Part shown: piece after piece, positions 1 to 7,670 of the stretch
Layout of the letters: the number at the start of each line of letters is the position of its first letter
Numbering within the stretch: position 1 is the stretch's first letter
NCBI RefSeq assembly: GCF_964340395.1
Contig: NC_135571.1
Span: 7,567,953 to 7,580,452 of the forward strand
Length of the DNA: 12,500 nucleotides
Direction of reading: 5' to 3'
DNA from: Glandiceps talaboti
Lineage: Eukaryota > Hemichordata > Enteropneusta > Spengelidae
The notes under the pieces: generated by a model
Seen by the model: only the letters and a program-made list of their open reading frames with translations
Database searches by the model: none
What the model was told of the DNA's origin: nothing
Program-made: the position numbers and the translations under genes

Positions 1-420
1 AAAACTCCAACTAACATTGCTACACTGTGTTGTCTGGCTCAATAAAAATCATACTAACATAGCTACATTTTATCGTTTGCCTCATATTGGTACATTTCAT
101 CGTCTGGCTAAACTAAACTTCAACTAACACTGCTACATTTTATCGTCTTGTTCAACAAAAATCTAACTAACATTGCTACATTTTATCATCTGGCTCAATA
201 AAAATCATACTAACATAGCTACATTTTATCGTTTGCCTCACATTGCTACACTTAATCGTCTGGCTCAACTAAACTCCAACTAACACTGCTACATTTTATC
301 GTCTGGCTCAACAGAAACCCTACTAACATTGCTACATTTTACCGTCTGGCAAGACACGAGTCTTGTGAACATTGCTATATGCCATTGTCTTGCTCGATAG
401 AAATCCTACCAGCATTGATA
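1..420. repeat. Minisatellite with 156-bp higher-order period
   Basis: Units of about 28 to 44 bp share the core CTAACATTGCTACATTTTAT followed by CGTCTGGCTCAA and an A-rich spacer. Subunits are not all equivalent. The one starting at 11 reappears at 167 and again at 323, exactly 156 bp apart each time. Within each period there are about four subunits in fixed order, including one short one (about 28 bp, containing TTTGCCTCA). The array is cut by the left window edge, and decays from about 350, with a last degenerate unit near 365-416. No coding potential is seen. This is direct reading of the sequence. Whether it is a dispersed satellite or a local array cannot be told from one window. Confidence 0.9.
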
Positions 421-1206
421 TAATTATTTAAAATTATATAGTAATTATAGAAGTGACTACAATACATGTACTTGTCAAGATAAATATTATATCAATAGCG
501 AATGGGAAAGTGGAATGGAAATAGTTGTTGTGCAATTAATCTAGTCCAGCCCCAATAAATACATTTATAGGACAATTGACAATAAATATTATCTGGGCAT
601 GTCCAATATGATATAATAAGATACTGACTATTCATGTTTACACAAGGCAGCTGCATGGTGTCAGGTGGTAACTAGCTTAACTTTATATGATGACTAAAAT
701 CAATACAAAACACAATACACGCTAAAACTTATTCAGAAGAGAATTTCATTCAGTCGAAGCATAGACTGTCGACAGTCGCTTGCGAATTTTTTTCCTACGT
801 TTTATCTAAACTTAAGTCGTCGCCACACTCCGATCCGGCGCAACACTACTATAATCGCATACTCTGATATCGAGGGCCCTCGTAGTGGCAAGGCCCCTAA
901 GGTCACTCGTATTTTAAATATAAACGAAGGAAATATTGTGGAATAATAGTATATCACACACTAAAGCTGTATGTAGAATTATACCAAGTTTGTTGCATGT
1001 AGAAATTTTCCTTTCTGCATTTTTAATTCACTGAACAATATTGCTATTTAATTTTTTTTATTTTAGAATTTAAAGTCACCCTTTTAATTAGACGATAATA
1101 AACACTTTATACATAGGATGGTTAAACATATATGGTATTATCATGGTGGACTATCAGGTGTTTATAAAGAAGATTTACTTATAAGTTTGAGAAACCAGTG
1201 TTCAAT
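421..1206. other. AT-rich stretch without recognised gene
   Basis: No open frame, RNA gene or mobile element is recognised. A slightly more GC-rich patch at about 755-905 holds two perfect palindromes, GACTGTCGACAGTC at 764-777 and CGAGGGCCCTCG at 871-882. The first lies inside a longer imperfect hairpin (AAGC 757-760 with GCTT 778-781). The 10-mer CGAAGCATAG at 754-763 recurs at about 1410-1419, so these two places may be pieces of one old repeat. Confidence 0.5.
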
Positions 1207-1245
1207 TTCATCCCCCTCCCTTCCCCACCCATGGAGGTGGATGAA
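1207..1245. other. Hairpin enclosing a C-rich G-quadruplex motif
   Basis: The 13-nt arm at 1207-1219 (TTCATCC..CTCC) pairs with 1233-1245 (GGAGGTGGATGAA) with one mismatch, and T1206-A1246 adds one more pair. The loop is about 13 nt. Runs of C at 1212-1216, 1218-1220, 1223-1226 and 1228-1230 are separated by only 1, 2 and 1 bases. On the minus strand this gives four G-runs of at least three with very short loops, a textbook intramolecular G-quadruplex pattern. It stands out in an AT-rich setting. Function is unknown. Confidence 0.7.
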
Positions 1246-3240
1246 ACCATTGGCCCCAAAACTATGTTCTGGCATGTCGTAAAATTGTTTAAGTGTGGGT
1301 TTTTTTCAAGAAAATACTTATGGGCCGAAAATAATTCATTTTTGGTCTAGAGTGATACTAAAACTTCTATTACAAATGTAACAATTTCGTATGCCGCGAA
1401 TTAGGGCAAGCGAAGCATAGTGACCCCGTTTGGTCGACGACACAAATTGGGTGTATACTTGGGAGTCTAGTCGTAACTATAAGCTAACACTAAACCAAAC
1501 TTTACTCCCTAGCTTGAACACAAATGTGTATTCTACTGTCAAACCATGTTTATACACTCGAGCCTACAAGCCCTGCTTTGTAACAGCGAATTCTCGTTTC
1601 TGTGAATGATAATGTGGTAAAATGTTGAAAACATAGGTATGAGGAGAATTTAATGATACCTAATTATTACATTACATTACACAGTTCGACCACACCTACT
1701 GTCACATAGAGGCATCGACCGAATTGTATTTCAAATACACACGTACATTGCCCCTTTTCCAGATTATAAAAATCATGAATCTATCAACATTGTTGTCATG
1801 GATACATGCCAGAAGGAAATGCGCACGTCTGTTTTTTGTTGAAATAGTATTAAGTGTAGTGGACCTTTGCGAGCCAATATTGTGGATATAGCTTAGTATA
1901 CAGAAGTAAGAATTGATATTTACATAGCTAGCTGCCGAAATCTCAATGATCAGTATGTTGTTGGTCACTCTGCGTTATCTGTAATGATGATGTGGTTCCT
2001 GGCAGTCACTGCATGCAAATATACAGGTACGTTCGTGCCGATATTTACTCTAACGGCGCAGACTTTGAGCTGTTTTATCACACCAGGGGTTTAGATAATA
2101 CAGACTGTTTACACAGAACATGCAGAAACGGTCGGACAACAAGTTATAATTGATGTATGTTGCTCATTGTTACTATTTTTTCGATGCCTAATGGCGTCTG
2201 ACCTACTCACCTCTATATACATATCTTCTGGTTCGAGTTGTCAACACTAACAATGTTAACCGTTATACATATAAGGATTTAATAGTCAATTTGCTCAAAA
2301 GGGGCCCTTGTTCAAGATTACCTTGTCTTAAATACAAATATTTTTATTCTCATGCAATCGATCAGACATTTCAGACAATTGTCTATATGTCGGTGGAGGT
2401 TTGAAAATGAGTTATATATGGAGTTGATGTAATCTCAATGATGTCTAAGGTCAAAGTTACACGTAGACAGTCGTATTTTTCATTCCTTAAAGCTTGACAG
2501 GGAATGGTGTCATGTAATTTATTGTGAAGTATTTAGACATCATTCTCACATATTTTCTTCGTTCAGTGAAGGAAAGTAGAAGTGATATCGATTGAACTAA
2601 GGGACCTTGCCATTACAAGTCTCTAAACGGGGTGACAAACCCATAGGTAAGAAAAAACATTAGGGTATTGATAAAATTATACTCCCTCACGCATAATTTA
2701 TGAAATATCGCGAATAATTAATATCGCTTTGTAACGTTTTAACACATCTTTTGAGCACCGCAGAATCAGTGATGTAGACACCTGTTGTGATGTAGAATGA
2801 CTAAGGTATATAATCCATATTTTCTGTTCAAATGCAATAATTTGGCTTATGCATGGTATAATAAATGTAATTCGATCCTATACATGTTATAATGTGACAT
2901 GGCATGACATCAAAACGTGCCGTTATTTGAAGTGACTTCATATGGTGACGTCATTTCGTGACTACAAAGTGAATTTGCGAATTGACGTTCATTTAAATAT
3001 TTTTTCTTTCATTCATATATTTATCCAATTATTACTCCATCTAAGTATTTACATATTTATTCCTTCAGTTGATTCCTCTATACGTATATTTGTTAAAGCA
3101 TCCTAAAATGAAGTTTCTTTGATAGACAAGTTGAAGTACGCAATTAGGAATGAGACTAACCTACAATAATATTACAGTATAGCGCACAACAAAATGGAAT
3201 AGAATAGTAATGAAAAAACTAAATTTAACGGAAACTTATT
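1246..3240. other. About 2 kb without a convincing gene
   Basis: Nothing with a recognisable protein, RNA or element is seen. The longest frame, on the minus strand at 1702-1968, has no recognisable domain and no codon-like composition, so it is not called. A short ATG-led hydrophobic frame with a strong 5' splice-site match occurs at 1984-2026 and is listed separately at low confidence. At 2890-2960 there is a cluster of TGACATCA, TGACTTCA and TGACGTCA motifs resembling the array upstream of the sulfotransferase gene. Confidence 0.5.
1984..2026 (+). other. Possible small first coding exon (weak)
   Basis: Three consecutive ATG codons begin a short frame reading MMMWFLAVTACKYT, which looks like the start of a signal peptide. 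It runs straight into CAG|GTACGT, a strong 5' splice-site match, with the exon ending at 2026 in phase 1. No matching downstream exon was recognised, and a signal-like stretch of 14 residues can occur by chance. This is inference only. Confidence 0.12.
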
Positions 3241-3244
3241 GACT

Positions 3245-3365
3245 GCCTATGAGGGCAATAGCTGTATAATACCCCAAGGGTGGTTATGCTGAAAGCCAAG
3301 GGAAATAATTGCTATAACAGCACGAGGAGGTAATATGACGTCTACTAGTGCCCGAATAAGGCCAT
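3245..3365. repeat. Short degenerate ~25-bp quasi-repeat
   Basis: Four successive blocks each open with AGGG or AGG and continue with a TATT/TTAT/ATTGCTAT-type core: GAGGGCAATAGC near 3251, AGGGTGGTTATGC near 3279, AGGGAAATAATTGC near 3299 and AGGAGGTAATATG near 3325. Spacing is about 20 to 28 bp. The motif TAGTGCCCG follows at about 3347 and again at about 3479, hinting at a small dispersed element that extends to about 3500. No coding sense is seen. Confidence 0.35.
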
Positions 3366-3639
3366 GCAATAAATGTTTTATAACACATCAAATCTGTATT
3401 TTTTCAATAGTCACACTGCAATCAGTGATAGGACTCCCAAGTTACATGAACGGTGCTCTAGGGAAAGCAGAAAACGAATAGTGCCCGCTCTATGCAAATA
3501 AAGGTCATTATTGGTCACTAGTCCATACCACGGGATATGATCTAAGCCAATCACTGAAGGTTGTATGAAAATGGTGTATTAATATATTGAGTAGAGTACA
3601 GTAGCATGGAATAAATAGATCAGAAATCAGAATTAGATA

Positions 3640-3900
3640 CAATAGAGTATGGAATAAAATAGAATAGAATAGAACAGAACAGAATAGAATAGAATAGAAT
3701 AGAATAGAATAGAATAGAATAGAATAGAATAGAACAGGACAGGACAAAAACAAAACGAAACAAAACAAAACAAAACAAAACAAAACAAAACAAAACAAAA
3801 TAAAATAAAATAAAATAAAATAAAATAAAATAAAATAAAATAAAATAAAATAAAATAAAATAAAATAAAATAAAATAAAATAAATAAAATAAAATAAAAG
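3640..3900. repeat. Pentanucleotide microsatellite cline
   Basis: The pentamer changes along the tract: (GAATA)n from about 3652 to 3731 with interspersed GAACA, then GGACA around 3735-3745, then (AAAAC)n to about 3798, then (AAAAT)n to about 3899. Neighbouring blocks differ by one base, so the tract reads as one ancestral pentamer array diversified in blocks. Translation gives only low-complexity Phe/Leu/Tyr strings on the minus strand, which are not genes. It directly abuts the left end of the mobile element starting at 3906. Confidence 0.95.
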
Positions 3901-3959
3901 ATAAAAGCACCAATGCCGCTGTAGCACAACTGTTGACAGTACACTTTAATTTTCTGTAA

Positions 3960-4290
3960 CGATTACGTGGTCTTGTTGCTGGACATATTTGTATACATTC
4001 TTTGAAGATTTAGTCCCATGCCTTTCAATCCATGTTGTTATATCTGAAATATACACCATCATTTAATGTTACTATGGGCGTGGTCTTGGTGCTAGGCATA
4101 TCTACATAGAATTTTGCAATGCTCATTATATGTCATTGTTTACCTGTTGCTATGGGTGTGGTCTTGTTGCTAAGGGTATTACATATTTTAAAATAATGTT
4201 TATTCTATTACCTACCCATCCCTGTTGTTATAATTGTCAAAAAAACATATCATTTGACTTGCTATGGGCGTGGTCATGGTTGCTAGGGCC
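3960..4290 (+). repeat. Tandem units with GGGCGTGGTC core, copy 1
   Basis: The core (C/T)GTGGTC appears at 3966, 4079, 4157 and 4269, spaced 113, 78 and 112 bp. It is usually preceded by GTTGCTATGGG and followed by TTGTTGCTAGG and an AT-rich stretch ending CCCTGTTGTTAT..TGAAATATAC. The 78-bp unit is an internally deleted one. The same units occur at 5842-6200, so they belong to the element family and are not a local accident. Confidence 0.85.
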
Positions 4291-4414
4291 AATTACGCAA
4301 GTATGACATACTCACAATTTGTAACAGTAACACTTTCAGAATCATAACCAAATTCCATCCCCCAGTAGTTTGAGAGGTAAAGCTCAATACCAAACTCATT
4401 TGCATCAACTACAA

Positions 4415-4428
4415 GACAGACAGACAGC

Positions 4429-4493
<65 letters not shown>

Positions 4494-4494
4494 T

Positions 4495-4533
<39 letters not shown>
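4415..4533. repeat. (CAGA)n microsatellite
   Basis: A nearly pure CAGA/GACA tetranucleotide tract runs for about 119 bp, with a one-base slip near 4427 (CAGCAGAC) and one ACAT interruption near 4491. It lies between the two tandem-unit blocks of element copy 1. The apparent proteins on both strands (Cys-Leu-Ser-Val or Asp-Arg-Gln-Thr repeats) are translations of the repeat and are not called. Confidence 0.97.
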
Positions 4534-4734
4534 TGCAGTTTACCTTGAACCAACCTGTAGTTCAGGGTTTAAAGTTAGGTAGACAATGTTTCCAAGCAAC
4601 CTCAAGGAGAGATTAATTCCAGTGCCATTAACACATACTTGTGTCATTATGTTAAGTGCACAATAAACTTTTTAATGGTTTAATGATATCTTTAAAACAA
4701 TAATTCTTGTATACTCCTATGGCCTAAATATTCC

Positions 4735-5170
4735 TGCTAGACAGTTCACCAAAAAATCATGGTTTTTAGCCCTAATTTGCATATCGCTAATGGGATTATT
4801 ATGTAATTAACTTCACTTGATCTGTACATCCCCAGACACATCCCTGTGAAATTTCAGCCAAATCAAGCTAATACTTGTGGAATATAGACTTTTGACTAAA
4901 AACACTTTGTTAGCCCTAATTTGCATATTACTGATGGGGGCATCGTGTCATGAACAATTCTTAAACTAAACATCCCCAAGAACATTCTCACCAATCTGCC
5001 CAGTACTTTTGGAGTTTAAATTTTTGACCAAAAATTACATTTTTGTTTACCCAAAACGCACATCTCTGATGCGATCATTTTGATTTGAACAATTCCCAAC
5101 GAGACACCCAAAGTAACTTGACCAAATATCAAAGCAATAGGTCCAGCAGTTTTTGACTTTAAATGTTTAC
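4735..5170 (+). repeat. ~140-bp tandem units inside element copy 1
   Basis: TTTAGCCCTAATTTGCATAT begins near 4765, recurs from 4910, and has a diverged form (TTTACCCAAAACGCACAT) near 5046, so the unit is about 137 to 144 bp. Each unit continues with CTAATGG or CTGATGG, a segment with ACATCCCCA, a segment with CCAAAT or CCAATCTGCCCAGTA, and ends near TTTTTGAC(C/T)AAAAA. A partial unit precedes the first and the third is incomplete. These units are absent from copy 2, so copy 1 may be a composite of two related families. Confidence 0.75.
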
Positions 5171-5358
5171 ACACAGAGAGACAGGCATACACTTTGCCGT
5201 GCCTATAGCACTACTCAGTCTACTGAACCTCAGAGTTCAGTTGCGCTAAAAAGAAATCTCAGTCCCAAGTTGTAATTAACAGGTTTAGAACCGTAGACTA
5301 TATAACTGCTTTATCCACTGACTGTTGCAATACAGTAATATATTGTGTAAGGCATAAA

Positions 5359-5687
5359 ATGAGCTGCTACATAAGCCCTAATAAAACAATTGTTTGGTTA
5401 CGGTTACCCCACCTTGTTTTTCACGCCGACCCTAAACTTTATTTTACGTATTCGAAAAAAATAAAACAAAATCGCGAAAATCGTGAAGTCTCACAAAAAA
5501 TAGTGGATGCGGAAACTGACATCAACTTAAAAAGACAATACAAAACTGTTCTTCCAATCTGTAATGGCTGTACATCTGATGAGAAGAAACCTATAACACA
5601 GAGACCATGTGGAAAACAATGGAAAACATAACTACCTGAACTAGACACTCACATATGAAGAAAACAATTAAAAATAAAATAAAATAT
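5359..5687 (+). repeat. A-tailed dispersed repeat (SINE-like), copy A
   Basis: The part from about 5555 to 5687 aligns with 9262-9380: both contain CTGTACATCTGATGAGAA, then AAAACAA(T/C)GGAA, then ATAACTACCTGAA(C/T)TAGACAC, and both end in (A)AAATAAAATAT. The A-rich right end and loss of the left part in the second copy fit a retroposed short element. The left limit is uncertain: the region from 5359 is open on the plus strand for 90 codons, but the frame has no recognisable domain and its end lies within the repeat, so it is not called as a gene. No convincing polymerase III A and B boxes were found, so the SINE label is tentative. Confidence 0.5.
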
Positions 5688-5841
5688 AGCGCCAATGGCG
5701 TTGTAGCACAACTGTACAGGTTTTTAAAATGTTTATCCACATACTGATCCATGTTAGGTATAAGTGTTCATTTGCTGAATGACAATCCAGTTGCCTATCC
5801 AACCCTGTTGTTATCTTTGAAATATACGCGATCATTTGGTC

Positions 5842-6210
5842 GTTGCTATGGGCGTGGTCATGTTGCTAAACATATTTGCATACATTTTTGGAATGTCCGT
5901 TCACTTGCCTATGAATATACGTGATCGTTTGGTTGTTGCTATGCTATTGGCATGGTCTTTTTATTAGATAGTTTTGTATACATTTTACGAATGTTTCTTC
6001 ATTTGGCTATTAATCCCTGTTGTTATCTTTGTGAAATACACCACCGTTTGGCTATTGCTATGGGCGTGGTCATGGTTGATAGGGTATTTGCATACATTTT
6101 TGAATGTTTATTCACTTGCCTACCAGATGATGTTGTTATTTGACCAAAATATACTGCCATTTTAGTTGTTGCTAATGGCATGGTCGTGGTTGGTATACGT
6201 AGGGCCAACT
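5842..6210 (+). repeat. Tandem units with GGGCGTGGTC core, copy 2
   Basis: Unit starts (G/ATTGCTA) are at 5842, 5935, 6054 and 6168, spaced 93, 119 and 114 bp, with a partial leading unit from about 5725. Sequence order within a unit is GTTGCTATGGGCGTGGTC, TTTGCATACATTTTT, GAATGTTTATTCACTTGCCTA, CCCTGTTGTTATCTTTGAAA and then an A(C)CRTTTGG link. It is the same family as 3960-4290. Confidence 0.85.
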
Positions 6211-6240
6211 GTGTCAAAATATTTTGAAAAAAATCTGCAG

Positions 6241-6244
<4 letters not shown>

Positions 6245-6289
<45 letters not shown>

Positions 6290-6310
6290 GACAGACAGAC
6301 AGACAGACAC
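6245..6310. repeat. (CA)n followed by (CAGA)n
   Basis: A pure CA dinucleotide tract of about 40 bp (6245-6285) passes directly into about six CAGA units (to 6310). It occupies the position in element copy 2 that corresponds to the microsatellite near the right end of copy 1. Chance open frames run through it on both strands and are not genes. Confidence 0.97.
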
Positions 6311-6366
6311 TTTGCCATGCCTATAGCACTACTGAACCTTATCAGTTCATCAGTTGTGCTAAAAAT

Positions 6367-6734
6367 CTACCTACCCCACCCATTCTAAAATTGAATGTAA
6401 TCGGAACCACACATTTTTTTACGCCCATTATGTATTATAACAATACGGCGTTTTCTCAAAGCTTGCGCAATTTTGTATTTATCACGCAGAGAAGACTGAC
6501 AGAGTTGCCACGTTACACTGCAAGGGTATTATTAAGGGTATACAAAGCCTCAGCAAGGTATAAAAGAACGGTTCAACAACCAATATGGTTGAATCCTATT
6601 CAAATAAACACACCAACTGCATCGCAATGGATAGCTATTGTATAAAGGCTTGAATGATGGTGAATGCTTTACCAGCAATCGACAACATACAAAACAGGGT
6701 GCGTTTTTTAACAAGGTGAATCACCTTCTTACTG
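6367..6734. other. Spacer, possible distal promoter region of the Gal3ST gene
   Basis: No gene is recognised. A good TATA-like sequence, GGTATAAAAG, sits at 6557-6566. It is followed by an imperfect inverted repeat GGTTCAAC..GTTGAATCC (about 6570-6597). A candidate 5' splice site, CAAG|GTGAAT, lies near 6713. Together these could be a short non-coding first exon for the gene whose coding exon starts after the splice acceptor at 7612, but each motif is weak alone. The open frame that ends at 6645 begins in the mobile element and has no domain. Confidence 0.2.
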
Positions 6735-7280
6735 TAAAGCCAGAAATATCACAAAACTGCCTTCTGTGCCCAGAATACCACAAGCAGTCATAGTGTAGCC
6801 AGAAATATAGCATACATGGTACCATTTTTGCGCCTAGAAATATGACAGAAACGAGATCATTTCTGGGGCTAGAAATATTTGTGACGTCGAATGTGAGCAA
6901 GAAATGACGTCATAATCCAGAAATGATAGGAATGACATCATACGTGTGCCTAGAAATACTGGTATGACAAATTGCATCAGATGTGAGGCCAGAAATATCA
7001 CAAAATCACGTCCTGTGTGGCTAGAAATAACGTCATATATGTGTCTAGAAATGGCAAAAATTGAGTCATTTGTGTTCCCAGAAATATGACAAAATTACGT
7101 CATCTCTGAGGCCAAAAATGACAGAAGTGACCTCATATCTGTGACGAGTATTGAAAATGGTCTCATTTGTTGGGGTCAATATATAACATAACTACTGTCA
7201 TCTGTGGGGCCAGAAATATGTGACAAAGTGACGTCATCTGTGTGCCCAGATATGACAGAAATAGCGACATCAAAACGTTG
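6735..7280. repeat. ~32-bp degenerate tandem array with CRE-like palindromes
   Basis: The core CCAGAAATATGACA or its variants begins near 6742, 6772, 6801, 6836, 6871, 6900, 6919, 6952, 6991, 7023, 7047, 7080, 7114, 7151, 7177, 7212 and 7248: about 17 units, average spacing close to 32 bp. The consensus is roughly GGCCAGAAATATGACAAAAT followed by GACGTCATCTGTGT. Perfect TGACGTCA (the CREB/ATF site) is at 6905-6912 and 7229-7236. One-mismatch forms include TGACGTCG at 6882, TGACATCA near 6933, and TTACGTCA and AACGTCAT elsewhere. The array ends about 390 bp before the sulfotransferase start codon. The repeat is plain in the sequence; a regulatory role is inference. Confidence 0.85.
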
Positions 7281-7531
7281 AAAGACAAAATATAATTTTT
7301 CATGTAGTGAACAATATATTCGTTTTGCGTGTACGTGTGTCAAAATCGTATAAATGACCTTTACTTCACACTAATTTAAAAATGGGGTCATCTACTAAAC
7401 AAGCAAAGTACTGATCTAATAATACCAGAGACAATTGTAAAGTCATAGAAGGTATATATGCACTAACATTAACATTAGACTAGAATATTTTAATGAAGGC
7501 TGTATGTAAGTATGTTCACTCGAGTAAAAGG

Positions 7532-7539
7532 TATATAAA
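7532..7539 (+). promoter_or_regulatory. TATA-like box upstream of Gal3ST exon
   Basis: TATATAAA lies in GGTATATAAACTC, 139 bp before the start codon. If used, transcription would begin near 7562-7570, giving an unspliced leader of about 100 nt. This competes with the reading that 7585-7612 is an intron end. AT-rich DNA gives many chance TATA matches, so confidence is low. Confidence 0.25.
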
Positions 7540-7584
7540 CTCTCACTTTAAGTATTTTTTTCTGTCACAACATATCATATATCC

Positions 7585-7612
7585 CTGACTTGATGTTTTT
7601 TATCTATTGCAG
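7585..7612 (+). promoter_or_regulatory. Branch point and 3' splice site
   Basis: CTGAC (branch A at 7588) is followed by TTGATGTTTTTTATCTATTG and the CAG|G acceptor ending at 7612. The branch-to-AG distance is 24 nt and the tract between is T-rich, all within the usual animal range. It implies an upstream non-coding exon joined to an exon starting at 7613. The donor is not identified with confidence. Confidence 0.6.
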
Positions 7613-7670
7613 GTTGTAACTGTTCCAACATCAGTTATCTTGCTGATACTTCAAGATCAATACTGTCGGC
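7613..7670 (+). other. Probable 5' UTR part of the Gal3ST coding exon
   Basis: These 58 nt lie between the predicted splice acceptor and the start codon. There is no ATG within them, so the call of the first ATG at 7671 is straightforward. The start context CGGCATGA has G at -3, which is favourable for scanning ribosomes. Confidence 0.5.

Larger units (their letters stand above)
3906..5252 (+). mobile_element. Helentron/pearl-like non-autonomous element, copy 1
   Basis: The left end (3906-3932) matches the left end of a second copy (5688-5714) at 24 of 27 bases and contains TAGCACAACTG. The right end contains CAGTTGCGCTA (5238-5248), the inverted form with one mismatch, followed by AAAAA. 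The right 60 bp, from CACTTTGCCGTGCCTATAGC at 5190, also matches the second copy. Inside are units of about 112 bp with TATGGGCGTGGTC, a (CAGA)n tract, and a different ~140-bp tandem. Paired subterminal inverted motifs, internal tandem units and a (CAGA)n tract (GTCT on the other strand) resemble DINE-1/pearl/HINE elements derived from Helentrons. There is no transposase frame. That it is mobile is supported by the two copies. The Helentron assignment is inference. Confidence 0.6.
5688..6366 (+). mobile_element. Helentron/pearl-like non-autonomous element, copy 2
   Basis: The left end carries the near-palindrome GCGCCAATGGCG (5690-5700) and TAGCACAACTG (5704-5714). The right end carries the exact inverse CAGTTGTGCTA (6351-6361) followed by AAAAA. 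The interior holds four tandem units with the GGGCGTGGTC core, then (CA)n and (CAGA)n, then the conserved right-end block CACTTTGCC(A/G)TGCCTATAGC. It is about 680 bp, simpler than copy 1 because the 140-bp units are missing. There is no coding frame. It follows directly on the A-rich end of the dispersed repeat at 5359-5687, just as copy 1 follows an A-rich pentamer tract, so A/T-rich target preference is possible. Confidence 0.6.

Noticed and set aside
1-420. CRISPR-like array
   Set aside because: Repeats are diverged, contiguous, without unique spacers, and the context is eukaryotic.
1702-1968. 88-codon frame on the minus strand
   Set aside because: No recognisable motif, low-complexity AT-driven composition, no splice or promoter support.
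2225-2245. GGTTCGAGTTG as a polymerase III B box (tRNA or SINE)
   Set aside because: No A box at the right distance and no cloverleaf could be drawn.
3508-3944. Three overlapping Phe/Leu/Tyr-rich frames on the minus strand
   Set aside because: They are translations of the pentanucleotide microsatellite; a repeat of length five is open in all frames when it lacks stops.
4293-4582. Cys-Leu-Ser-Val and Asp-Arg-Gln-Thr repeat frames
   Set aside because: Translations of the (CAGA)n tract on the two strands.
5569-5590. CTGATGAG..GAAAC as a hammerhead ribozyme core (also at 9283)
   Set aside because: The core is followed directly by GAA with no room for stem II, and the second copy changes GAAAC to ATAAC.
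5359-5648. 90-codon plus-strand and 69-codon minus-strand frames
   Set aside because: They lie in a dispersed repeat, and no domain is recognised. The homologous copy at 9262 does not preserve the frame.
6166-6645. 159-codon plus-strand frame
   Set aside because: It starts in the mobile element, crosses (CA)n/(CAGA)n, and its C-terminal part has no recognised domain.
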